From: Lachnospiraceae bacterium
GTDB taxonomy: Bacteria; Bacillota; Clostridia; Lachnospirales; Lachnospiraceae
Reading direction: 5' to 3'
Length of the DNA stretch: 54,835 bases
NCBI GenBank assembly: GCA_022799755.1
Contig: JAAWOU010000011.1
Coordinates: 1 to 54,835, forward strand
Positions 18,051 to 26,301 of this stretch are shown here, piece after piece. The translations under genes were made by a program, and so were the position numbers. Below the pieces are notes generated by a model, which was given only the letters and a program-made list of their open reading frames with translations, did no database searches and had not been told where the DNA came from. Numbering within the stretch: the stretch's first letter is position 1; each line of letters begins with the position of its first letter.

Positions 18051-19897
18051 TTAATTAAATAGTTTTCGCAAAACACAATAAATATAGAATGCATGCTTTG
18101 TTTTCAGGTTTCTTTTCAAAAATGCTACTTTCCATCCGGAATATCTAAATTCATTCATAAAATTTCTAACAGGCAAAAAACGAACCCTTTTTGCCAGATA
18201 CATTTCTTTCTCATTTAAATCTGAATAATTCATATCACCAAATAATTCTATAATGTCATCAGTAGGATCTCTTAAAACATGATACATACTTTCAAAATAA
18301 TTCTTTTCATTAGAAATCCATTCTTTCTGATTTGACTTTTGGGCAGATCTTATAAAATCCAGGGCGGCGTTTTGACATATTTTAATGCGCTGAATAATGT
18401 CCGCATATTCATACTCGGCTAATACTGGATTGCTCTTTTTATCTGTGAACTCGTATTTGAGCGTTGTGCCGTGATCTGCAGAAAATAGTAATTCTAAAAG
18501 GTTTGTTCCACTATTTAATAGCAAATTTTCTTTCTCTGATACATCCCCATAGTTAAACAAATAGCCATAGTTCTCAATAAATGCACGGTTTTTATAATAC
18601 TCATCCCTCTGGGCCAGGAAGAAACCTGTCATTTGGTTCTGTATACCATTGGAATCCAAAACTTCGCCTAATGCACGCTGCATAGATCCATTCCAGCCCA
18701 AATCTACAATGGCGAATTTACCAAATACTCCCTCCTGGTCTAAATATGTGAGCAGACTCTCCAGTTCCTTTTGGGCTTCATTCTTTCCCGATAGAAACAG
18801 ATCTTCTATAATTCTTTCTCTCTCCACACCTGATAGCTGTGAAAATGTTTTATTTCTACATGAGTTATACCAGCTGTATTTCTTGAAAAGGCTTTCACTT
18901 ACACCAATCTTTTCAAACTGATCCTTTACTTTCACCCTTTCGTAGATTGGTCTTAAAGCTAAAAACTCTTCTTTACATTTCGCCTTCTCCAAAGCAGGAA
19001 CAGTCAGGCTTCTTCTTGATACATACAGATAACCCTCATTAAAACCATCAGATTTTATAAGATCAAATGCTTGTTTAATAAACTGGCCTTCCCTGGCAAA
19101 AAAAAAATTTTATTAATCTGTCGTTTTACAAGCTGTTGCTGTACCCAGGACACATATCCATATATGGCAGGTCCCAGATATCTGAAACCAAAGTTGTAAT
19201 AGGGATTCTCATTTGTCAGCTCTCGTTCAACAAAGGCTTTTAGTATGCTAAGATCGTTTTCTTTTGTTTCATTCTTAACTGTCTTTTGAATCAAATGAGC
19301 TGCGATCCCTTTTCTTTTAGCATTTATATAATCGGCTTTTAAATTGTCTCCGATATGTAGCAAATCCTGGGGTTTTAGATTCTCTTCTTTTAAAACATGT
19401 TCGAACAGCGACCCATCCGACTTCTTTCTTCCGCATTCACAGGATACATAGATTTTCTCAAATCCGAAAATTCCACAGATGTCCAGTAACCGTTTTATTA
19501 CATTACTGTCCAGATACATATCCGAGATGAGAATTACTCTTTTTTCTTTTATGCAGTACTCATAGATTTCAATTAATTTTCTATTTCGATATACAATCTT
19601 TTCTTCAGCATGTATCTCCAGTTCAATAAGTTTATTTTTTAAAGGCAGATATTCATCTGGCAGACACTCATAAATATCATATAAAGTAATTTCTCTCTTC
19701 CCTTTTCTGTTTCTGGCCTTACGTTCGGCTTCAACTCTGTCATCATGAAACTTTTGCTCCTTGATATTGATTTGTCTTGCAATTATGTTAAATACATCGT
19801 CAGGCTTGCTGCATCCTCGGCAAATAATAGTATCAAAAATATCAAAGCTGACGGTCGCACTCCGGTCGATCTTGTTTTTTATTTTTTGATCTAGCAT
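18051..19897 (-). pseudogene. COG5610-type HAD hydrolase, frameshifted in a T10 tract
   Basis: Two adjacent frames form one protein of about 614-615 aa. The first (19897 to 19055) starts with a HAD nucleophile motif, SFDIFDT (residues 17-23), and continues with ILISDMYLD and LLHIGDNLKADY, the remaining HAD motifs. It breaks at IFFL, where the correct continuation is IFFFAREGQFIKQAFDL. That continuation is open in the other frame through to the stop at 18051. The break coincides with ten A on the plus strand at 19098-19107; eleven or eight would restore the frame. Proteins of this type occur in polysaccharide loci and combine a HAD phosphatase with an uncharacterised C-terminal domain. The gene is either phase-variable or affected by a homopolymer error. 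Confidence 0.75.
19098..19107. repeat. A10/T10 homopolymer inside the HAD gene
   Basis: Ten A on the plus strand, exactly at the frame break of the HAD-type gene. It is the longest homopolymer I noticed in the window. Confidence 0.9.
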
Positions 19898-19915
19898 TTT
19901 GTCAACATCTCCAGA

Positions 19916-20986
19916 CTATATTTTATGGTATATTTCGCTGTATCTTTCAGCTTGTGTTCTCGTATTGTATAAAGTCTTTATGTCATGATATGCTTTGTCA
20001 ACATACCGTTCTGCCTTGCCAGCCTTTACCTCGCCAATTGCAGCAATAAAATCATTAACTGACTGACATACATAGCCATTGTCGCCATTATGTATTACAT
20101 CGTGATTTCCAATCACATCACTGACAGCACACGGTTTTTTCATAAACATGGCCTCAAGCAGACTCATCGGCAGCCCTTCCCAGAGCGATGTAAGCAAAAA
20201 CATATCTGCATTGACAGCCATGCTTAGAGCCCTGTCTCTCTCAATCCACCCGGTGACCTCAATATTAGGCGCTTTCAATTCACATGCCAGTTCACCATCA
20301 CCAATCCATAGGAACTTTATATCCGGCATGGCTACAGCAATTCTGTTAAATATCTCCGGTTTTTTCTGATAGCATATTCTTCCCAATGTGAACACAGTAA
20401 AGGGATGTTCCTTTTTTTCAATTTTTGCTGTCAGTTTCTGCAGTTTGTCTGTATTGACTGCATTATTCACATAAGCGGCCCTCTTAGTCAGCTTCAGAGT
20501 TTCCTGATGCTCGCCAAAGGAGCAGCTGATCGTTACGCTTTTACTTTTTGCACATAAAAATTCAATTATCCTGAAAAGGAATCTTTTAAGCGGCTTGTAA
20601 CTCTGCATCAGAAAACTGTATCCATGCGGCGTATAATAAAGCGGTAAATTACTGCCGCAAAAGGCAACGCGTCCTATCAAGCCTGCTTTACTGCTGTGAA
20701 GATGAATAATGTCCGGCTTTACTTCAGCAGCAATCTTCCTAACTTCATAAATAGCTTTGAATTCTTTCCATAAATTTATTTCTCTACCGAAATTCTTTAC
20801 CTCGATGAGATGTATTCTTTTGTCAAAATACTCTCTATAATCTGGCGGGGTCTGAGGACGTAACGCATAGGCAATGTATATATCATTCTCATCTGCCAGT
20901 TCATTAGCAAGATCCACAATGTATGTGAACACACCACCACCCATTGCTTCAACGAAATACAATATCTTCTTTTGTTCCGTTGACAT
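19916..20986 (-). CDS. family 4 glycosyltransferase
   Basis: A 356-aa GT-B enzyme. GGGVFTYIVDLAN at the N-terminus, the HLHSSKAGLIGR acceptor-side motif, FTLGRICYQKKPE and SLWEGLPMSLLEAMFMKKP near the C-terminus (the E-x7-E donor motif) identify GT4. It is the first glycosyltransferase of the operon and might add the first sugar after the priming step. The start at 20986 is preceded by AAGGAG at 11 nt; an alternative upstream start at 21046 would overlap the AbiEi-like gene by more than 40 nt. Upstream GC is high and this gene is AT-rich, so the border of the acquired segment lies near 20990-21000. Confidence 0.9.
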   Translation of the reverse strand: MSTEQKKILYFVEAMGGGVFTYIVDLANELADENDIYIAYALRPQTPPDYREYFDKRIHLIEVKNFGREINLWKEFKAIYEVRKIAAEVKPDIIHLHSSKAGLIGRVAFCGSNLPLYYTPHGYSFLMQSYKPLKRFLFRIIEFLCAKSKSVTISCSFGEHQETLKLTKRAAYVNNAVNTDKLQKLTAKIEKKEHPFTVFTLGRICYQKKPEIFNRIAVAMPDIKFLWIGDGELACELKAPNIEVTGWIERDRALSMAVNADMFLLTSLWEGLPMSLLEAMFMKKPCAVSDVIGNHDVIHNGDNGYVCQSVNDFIAAIGEVKAGKAERYVDKAYHDIKTLYNTRTQAERYSEIYHKI

Positions 20987-21003
20987 TGAACCACATTCTC
21001 CTT

Positions 21004-21867
21004 TTACTCTCCACAATCCAAATACGCCGGCGCATAAATCCCCCACCCCTTATGATAAACCAGCCCATCCTCTCCCTTAAGCATATACCGCACAGTGCTG
21101 GCGCAATGTTCCCTGCACTCCTGATAGAATGCTTTCGGCAGCTTCACATAGTCCTGGAGCTGCTCCAAGACATACCCGCATTTCTGGTACAGATATCCGT
21201 TCCCGTACCGCTCCAGGCAGTCCAGCAGCTTGTCTACGTCCAGGTGGGGCAGGCGTACAATACACTCCACCACATCCTCCAGGCCCTGGCTCCCCTCGAA
21301 GCTATGGAGGCTGTCCACCACGGTCTGCTCCAATCCGGTCACCAGGCTCCCGTTCACCCATTCTGTATCCGCTCCGGCTTTCGGATGCACCCTGCGGTAG
21401 AAGACGCCATTGTAGCGGAAGTCCGTGAATCTGGTCTCCGTGGCCACGAAGACCTCATTCCCTGTCTTCGGCGCATATCCCCATGCCTCGAAAGCGCTGC
21501 GCTGGGCAATGTACGCCCCCGGGAACAGTCTGCTGCCGATCTGATATCTGGTCAGCGCCGGTTCCTGGGTCTCCATGTCCATCACGGTGTACAGATTGCG
21601 GTGAATCCTGTCAATGTAGCCTTTCCTCTGATAGTCGTTCACTAAGTAGGTCACGGCAGACCGCTCCCCCACCATCTCGGTGACGTCCTGCAGGGTAAAG
21701 CAGCCCAGCTCAAGCATCTTCTCATAGTGCCTGACTGTCGGAAGCTTTTCCGGCTTCCCGGCATGTCCCCTGTGAGAGCTTACGCTTTTCCCTGCTTCTT
21801 CCCCTTGCGGGAATGCTTCCGTTTTCCCACTATACAGCTTATAAGAACTCATCGCTTTCTCCGGCAT
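21004..21867 (-). CDS. AbiEi-like antitoxin-domain protein without visible partner
   Basis: A 287-aa protein. After a low-complexity N-terminal stretch of about 45 residues, a winged-helix-like region begins (MLELGCFTLQDVTEMV, YLVNDYQRKGYIDRIHRNLY). A core with YIAQRSAFEAWGY and VFVATETRFTDFRYNG follows. This order is that of the type IV antitoxin AbiEi family and related regulators. AbiEi normally represses and neutralises the nucleotidyltransferase toxin AbiEii, encoded directly downstream; here the next gene is a glycosyltransferase, and no such toxin is in the window. The start at 21867 has GGAG 6 nt upstream. It could be an orphan transcriptional regulator of the adjacent glycan operon. 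Confidence 0.65.
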   Translation of the reverse strand: MPEKAMSSYKLYSGKTEAFPQGEEAGKSVSSHRGHAGKPEKLPTVRHYEKMLELGCFTLQDVTEMVGERSAVTYLVNDYQRKGYIDRIHRNLYTVMDMETQEPALTRYQIGSRLFPGAYIAQRSAFEAWGYAPKTGNEVFVATETRFTDFRYNGVFYRRVHPKAGADTEWVNGSLVTGLEQTVVDSLHSFEGSQGLEDVVECIVRLPHLDVDKLLDCLERYGNGYLYQKCGYVLEQLQDYVKLPKAFYQECREHCASTVRYMLKGEDGLVYHKGWGIYAPAYLDCGE

Positions 21868-22019
21868 TTCTCACTCCACTTCCGCCGCAGCCCGGGCAAA
21901 ACTTCCGGACCGCCGCCCCATAAGCTCCATATCTCTCAGATCCCTTGCGGCAGGCTAAATCCCCATGTCCATCCTGGGGGCCGAAAAGAAATCTGTCCTC
22001 GCTCCTTTCCGGCACCGTA

Positions 22020-22050
22020 AAGTTCGCCTTACTGAAATTAAGGCGAACTT
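22020..22050. repeat. 31-bp inverted repeat, copy 1
   Basis: AAGTTCGCCTTA (22020-22031), a 7-nt loop, and TAAGGCGAACTT (22039-22050) form a perfect 12-bp hairpin. The whole 31-mer is the exact reverse complement of 22258-22288, loop included. No long T-run follows on either strand. Confidence 0.85.
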
Positions 22051-22212
22051 ATGGACGGTTTTATATACCGCTGTCTCCACGGAAAATAACGTACAATATC
22101 CCGGAAAATTGGCGCAGGGGGGCCATTTAGCACGAATTCTCTGAGATATGTCCAAGAAATGCTCTGAAAACCCAGTCGAACTTAGAAATTATTGACAAAA
22201 ATGAAATTAGAC

Positions 22213-22241
22213 TTGCACTGCTCTCTCATTAGGTATAGAAT
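22213..22241 (+). promoter_or_regulatory. possible promoter directly before repeat copy 2
   Basis: TTGCAC (22213-22218) and TAGAAT (22236-22241) are 17 nt apart on the plus strand. Transcription would start near 22248 and meet the hairpin with T-run at 22258-22292 almost at once, so only a very short transcript is expected. It may be fortuitous. Confidence 0.25.
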
Positions 22242-22257
22242 GATAAGAGTAATAAAA

Positions 22258-22288
22258 AAGTTCGCCTTAATTTCAGTAAGGCGAACTT
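22258..22288. terminator. 31-bp inverted repeat, copy 2 (bidirectional terminator-like)
   Basis: A perfect 12-bp stem (22258-22269 with 22277-22288) with a 7-nt loop, preceded by A6 and followed by T6, so it has the form of an intrinsic terminator in both directions. It is the reverse complement of 22020-22050. It lies between the methyltransferase gene and the AbiEi-like gene, both minus. Confidence 0.7.
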
Positions 22289-22437
22289 TTTTATCAATAT
22301 GCTTCGGTTTCCGCTCTAAACGCGGCAGTCGTTTCCGGAAAACTGACCGTCTTATACCTGTTGTTACCCTTGTCATATATTTCGGCTCAGACAGCTATGA
22401 CGCTCCGCCCTCTGAAAGAAATGTATTCCGGCACGGG

Positions 22438-22461
22438 CAGCCACGCCCGCGGGCGTTAGGC
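22438..22461. repeat. GC-rich inverted repeat after the methyltransferase gene
   Basis: ACGCCCGCGGGCGT (22443-22456) is a perfect 14-bp palindrome, flanked by CAGCC and GGCTG that extend the stem with a 2-nt bulge. It starts about 15 nt after the methyltransferase stop on the minus strand. No T-run follows, so it is not a standard terminator. Confidence 0.45.
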
Positions 22462-22475
22462 TGTCATAAGCGGTG

Positions 22476-23093
22476 TCATCTTCTGAGAGACAACAATCCT
22501 GCGCAGAACGAAAACTTCTCAAATTTCATCTGCGGAAATATTTGGGCAAATTCATCTGCCACAAAATAGATCTCCTCATCGTCCCACTCATCCCCGATCA
22601 GCGCTTTTTGCCGCTCCAGCTCCGTGCGTGTTTCAAATGCCACGTCTCCGATGTAGAGCCATCCTCCGTCACGCAGCAAGGGCAGAATATCCTTGATCAA
22701 TCCGGTCTTTTGCTCATCTGACAGATGGTGCAGAGAATACGTGGCAATGACTGCGTCATACCTGTTTTGCCTCAATTCCTCCGCCAGTCCCTCTGCAAAA
22801 TCTTGCCGGTATAATGCCGCCTGGGGCATCTTTTGTTTCGCCAGTTCGATCATTCTTTCCGAAAAGTCCTGTCCCCAGATGCGGCAGCCCTGTTCGTACA
22901 GTTTGCCGGTAAGAGCGCCCGTGCCAAAACCGATATCCAGCACGGCTTTGCATTGATCCGTCAGCACTCTGTTGTAAATTTCATTCAATATCTGCTTATA
23001 CCCCGCAAACGGATAGGAGCCGTCCTCGTCCCCCAGACCAACGCTTTTGTCATATCCGTCCGCCCATAAATCAAACCCTTTGTTATCCAGCAT
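22476..23093 (-). CDS. class I SAM-dependent methyltransferase
   Basis: A 205-aa methyltransferase. Motif I is VLDIGFGTG (residues 51-59), and the acidic post-I loop is WGQDFSERMIELAKQKMP. YDAVIATYSLHHL is motif II and LLRDGGWLYIGDV motif III, the usual class I Rossmann order. The substrate cannot be inferred; the short length and N-terminal FDLWADGYDKSV resemble small YrrT/BioC-like enzymes. I prefer the ATG at 23093, with GAGGAG 11 nt upstream; a GTG three codons earlier sits too close to that site. It follows the J/TPR gene by about 60 nt, so the two may be co-transcribed. Confidence 0.85.
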   Translation of the reverse strand: MLDNKGFDLWADGYDKSVGLGDEDGSYPFAGYKQILNEIYNRVLTDQCKAVLDIGFGTGALTGKLYEQGCRIWGQDFSERMIELAKQKMPQAALYRQDFAEGLAEELRQNRYDAVIATYSLHHLSDEQKTGLIKDILPLLRDGGWLYIGDVAFETRTELERQKALIGDEWDDEEIYFVADEFAQIFPQMKFEKFSFCAGLLSLRR

Positions 23094-23155
23094 GTCTATC
23101 ACTGCTCCTCTTTGATTGGCCTATGGGCATTTGCCCTGCCTTGTCCGTATCTGTG

Positions 23156-26100
23156 TCACGCTCCAAACACCGTGTGCCCAATGGCCAGCATATACTCGTC
23201 CCAGGGCTGTGTCAGTAAATTCCGCTCCAGTCTCTCGGCCGCTTCCTCCCGCTTCCCTGCCCGCAGCAGAAGCAGTATCCTGGCCCCCTCCAGTTCCTTG
23301 CACAGGGGAGATGTGCAGAAATGGCAGATCTCGCATTTCTCTTCCGTGTCCAGCAGTTCCTGCAGCCGTTCTATGCTCTCCGTGTAGTAGGCCGCCAGGA
23401 ATTCCATCTGCAGATGGCCTTTCTGCCGGTTGTAATATTTGCGTCTGCCCACGGTGCTTTCCTTTTTCAGCCACTCGGTAAGCTTTGCCGCGTATTTTTT
23501 CCCCTTTTCCTCATTCCCGCAGAGGATGCAGGCAAACACGGCGTCACAGATTTTTCCCTCCATGGTCTTCTCCGTCAGGCCGTTTCGGAACATTTGGTCA
23601 AAAGCCCGCACCGCCCCTCTTTTGCCGCCAAAGAGCAGCTCCCACCAGCCCTTGCAGCAGTAATAGGCCGGGTAGGAGACGGTCCTCCTCTTGCCTTTCA
23701 CAGCGGTGGATCCGCTCTTTAAAAAGTCTAAAAAGGATTCCCTAAACCCGCCGCCCATTTCTCTGCGCCACTGCTTGAGCACGCCTGCTGCCTTTTCTTT
23801 CTCTCCTGCGGCCAGATAGAGGTTCACCAGCTTTTCATACCGCGTCCAGATATTATTTTCATAAAACCGTTCATAAATAGACGCCGCCTCTCCCACTCTC
23901 CCCGCCCGCATGGCGAATTCGGCCAGGTTGTCGCCGTACCAGTTGCTTTTATTCTCCCCGGCCAGTTCCTCATACTGACGGTATGCCTGATACGCCATGT
24001 CCGCGTCCCCCAGCAGAGCATAGAGATTGCCCATGTCCGCATAGACCACGGGGGACATTTCCTTGTCCATATACAGAATGGTTTTCTTCAGACACACAAG
24101 GGCCTGCTCGTACTCCCCCTGGTATTTATAAGTGAAGCTCAGGCCATTGAGCGCGTAAGGATTCACATGGTTGATATAAAGGGCTTTCTCAAAATCCTCC
24201 CTGGCCTCCTTAAGGTGATGGGCAGCCCTGTGGAAGATCGCCCGCTCCACCAGCATAAAATCATCGGGATAATGATATAAATATTCCGTCAGGACCTCAA
24301 GGCCTTTCTCGTAGTACTCCTCTTTCCCCTCCTCCACATGTTTAAAGTAGCTGCGCCGAAACTCTTTCAGCTTTTCGTTCAGCTGGCTGATCTCCATGAC
24401 CTCTTCCCGCATCTGGAAGCGGTAGGCGTCTATGAGCACACTGCCCACGCCGTTCTTTTCCGCATCTTCTACCACGCTTTCAAAGTCATCCCTGCGGTTC
24501 AGATCCAGATACACCTTGGCCAGATACTCGTAGGATTTCACAAATGTAGGGAAATACCGGATGCACTGGCTGGCGGACCTGACCACGCCGCCGGCGTCAA
24601 GCTGTCTTCTGTAAGTCTCCAGCATGGATGCGTAGGCCGCATAGACCTGGTAATCGTCTATCAGCTGCTGGCAGACCTGGATGCTCTGCTCATATTCTCC
24701 CATTTCCATATATACCTGGGCCATTTCCAGCAGCACGCCTACATCCTTGGCGTCTCCTGCGAGAATGCTCTTTCCCTCCTCTATGGCAAGCATGAAGAAG
24801 TCATTGTCCTGTGCCTCCCCCCGGCAAAATCCCAGACTGTGGCAGCACTGCATCCGAATCAGATGGGCCTGGCGCAGTCTGTCCCTGTCCTTTTTGTCCT
24901 CTTCCCGGTCCGCTCCGGCATTCCTTGCCATCTTCGCCTCCAAGGCAGGCTCCCAGAGCCTGGTCATGGCAATGGCTTTCTCGTACTCTGCCTCCTCCAC
25001 GTAGAGCTTTGCCATCAGCCCGTTGTACTCCGCCTCCTTTTCCGGAGGCAGCCGGTCCTTAACCTCCAGCGCCAGGCGAATGCCCCGGGCGATTCTGCCG
25101 TCCTGGAGATAGCACCAGCAGAGCTCCAGGCCGCTCTCCCAGTCATGATTCTTCCGATATCCTGCCTCCAGCCCCTTTTCCAGTTCCCGGTTGATTTTCA
25201 CCAGCAGTTCCATGAATGCGTCATCGCTGCCGGCAGCCAGCACTTTCTCCGCGCATTTCTTGGCCTCCCTGTATTGGACCTGCTCGTAATACCACTGGGT
25301 AAGCCGCACGTTCGCCATATAATGGCTGTCATTGTCCGTCTTCAGCTCCTGATACAGCTCTGCCGCGCGCCTGCCGTAGCCGCCGTTTTCCATGTCTTTC
25401 CGGCTCCAGAGGATCTCGGCAAAATTGTAGCTGACCATGGTGTCTTTGGGATATTTTACGAGCTCCTCCTCCAGCAGAGCCACCGCTTCCTCCACCCTCT
25501 CCTGCCTTACCAGCACATTGGCGCGGCTGACCTCCATCACAGGATGCCGGATGCCCAGTGCGTCCGCACTCTGCACCCATCTGTGGGCATCCTCCGTCCT
25601 GTTCTCGTGCAGTGCCTGCCAGCAGCGATCATAATACTCCAGGAACCGGTCGTAGTCTGCGTCCTCCGGGCCCTCAAACTGGGAGAATTCCAGATCCTCC
25701 CCCCGCTCGCATCTGCCGACGATGAAATGCATGAAGTTGGCGGGAAACTTCTCCCTGAGCGCCTTGGCGTCCTTTACGATAGACAGCCTTTTGTCCAGCA
25801 GCTTCCAGACATCCGTGGGGAGCTTAAAATGTTCCGTCAGAAAGTGCAGCAGCTTCTCTCTGCAGTTCTCTTCCTCCTCCAGGGAGAGGAAGATGTCATC
25901 GTCAAAAAGCGCTCTCCAGCGCTCCACATCCTGTCGGGAACGGATATTTTGATAGATTTCCACGGCCTGTTCCAGCCATAGGCCAGAGGGCGTGGTGTCC
26001 CGGGGCGGCTCTTCCTCCTCCGCATCCTCCGGCTCCTTTGCGTATCTGCAGGCCTCCTCATAGGCGCTCCTCAGCCTCTTGAATCCCTCCGGGTCGTCCT

Positions 26101-26203
26101 CCGGGTTCGTCACCGTCAGCTTTTCCCTGTAGGCATTCTTCAGCGCCCTCTCGTCCTTTGTGGCCTCGATTCCCAATATCTGAAACACTTCTGCCCGATT
26201 CAT
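23156..26203 (-). CDS. J-like domain plus TPR-type helical repeat protein
   Basis: A 1015-aa protein. Residues 1-55 read as a J-domain (VFQILGIEATKDERALKNAYREKL, then the loop, then GFKRLRSAYEEA), but the loop has TNPEDDP where a catalytic HPD would stand. After an acidic linker, most of the protein is helical and TPR-like. Examples are repeats with AAELYQEL, YEKAIAMTRLWEP, YEQSIQVCQQLI, YALNGLSFTYKYQGEYEQALVCLKK and MAYQAYRQYEEL. The C-terminus has a Cys pattern CEICHFC...C. E. coli DjlB/DjlC, J-like partners of HscC, are a structural analogy from memory. The HscC-like Hsp70 at 1508-3196 is therefore a candidate partner. It is likely cytosolic: no signal or membrane segment is visible. The start at 26203 follows AGGAGG at 7 nt. 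Confidence 0.8.
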   Translation of the reverse strand: MNRAEVFQILGIEATKDERALKNAYREKLTVTNPEDDPEGFKRLRSAYEEACRYAKEPEDAEEEEPPRDTTPSGLWLEQAVEIYQNIRSRQDVERWRALFDDDIFLSLEEEENCREKLLHFLTEHFKLPTDVWKLLDKRLSIVKDAKALREKFPANFMHFIVGRCERGEDLEFSQFEGPEDADYDRFLEYYDRCWQALHENRTEDAHRWVQSADALGIRHPVMEVSRANVLVRQERVEEAVALLEEELVKYPKDTMVSYNFAEILWSRKDMENGGYGRRAAELYQELKTDNDSHYMANVRLTQWYYEQVQYREAKKCAEKVLAAGSDDAFMELLVKINRELEKGLEAGYRKNHDWESGLELCWCYLQDGRIARGIRLALEVKDRLPPEKEAEYNGLMAKLYVEEAEYEKAIAMTRLWEPALEAKMARNAGADREEDKKDRDRLRQAHLIRMQCCHSLGFCRGEAQDNDFFMLAIEEGKSILAGDAKDVGVLLEMAQVYMEMGEYEQSIQVCQQLIDDYQVYAAYASMLETYRRQLDAGGVVRSASQCIRYFPTFVKSYEYLAKVYLDLNRRDDFESVVEDAEKNGVGSVLIDAYRFQMREEVMEISQLNEKLKEFRRSYFKHVEEGKEEYYEKGLEVLTEYLYHYPDDFMLVERAIFHRAAHHLKEAREDFEKALYINHVNPYALNGLSFTYKYQGEYEQALVCLKKTILYMDKEMSPVVYADMGNLYALLGDADMAYQAYRQYEELAGENKSNWYGDNLAEFAMRAGRVGEAASIYERFYENNIWTRYEKLVNLYLAAGEKEKAAGVLKQWRREMGGGFRESFLDFLKSGSTAVKGKRRTVSYPAYYCCKGWWELLFGGKRGAVRAFDQMFRNGLTEKTMEGKICDAVFACILCGNEEKGKKYAAKLTEWLKKESTVGRRKYYNRQKGHLQMEFLAAYYTESIERLQELLDTEEKCEICHFCTSPLCKELEGARILLLLRAGKREEAAERLERNLLTQPWDEYMLAIGHTVFGA

Positions 26204-26261
26204 ACATCCGCCTCCTGTTTCTGCGTCATGGATTTTTCGCTCGGTTCCTTATATGACAAAA

Positions 26262-26286
26262 GGAGCAGAAGACCCCCTTCTGCCCC
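26262..26286 (-). terminator. intrinsic terminator after glyS
   Basis: On the minus strand GGGGCAGAAG, a 5-nt loop and CTTCTGCTCC form a 10-bp stem with one G-U pair, followed by TTTTGT. It lies 16 nt after the glyS stop and separates glyS from the J/TPR gene. Confidence 0.75.
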
Positions 26287-26301
26287 TTGATCCAACCTTA
26301 C

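Larger units (their letters stand above)
21868..22475. other. 608-bp intergenic region with 31-bp inverted repeats
   Basis: No gene longer than about 20 codons is supported. It contains the two inverted 31-bp repeats at 22020-22050 and 22258-22288, a plausible plus-strand promoter at 22213-22241 directly before the second repeat, and a GC-rich inverted repeat at 22438-22461. The part between the two repeats is more AT-rich than the flanking backbone. Confidence 0.5.

Noticed and set aside
24338..25981. 547-codon open frame on the plus strand
   Set aside because: It is antisense to the J/TPR gene, has no ribosome site or recognisable motif, and long antisense frames are expected in GC-rich genes.
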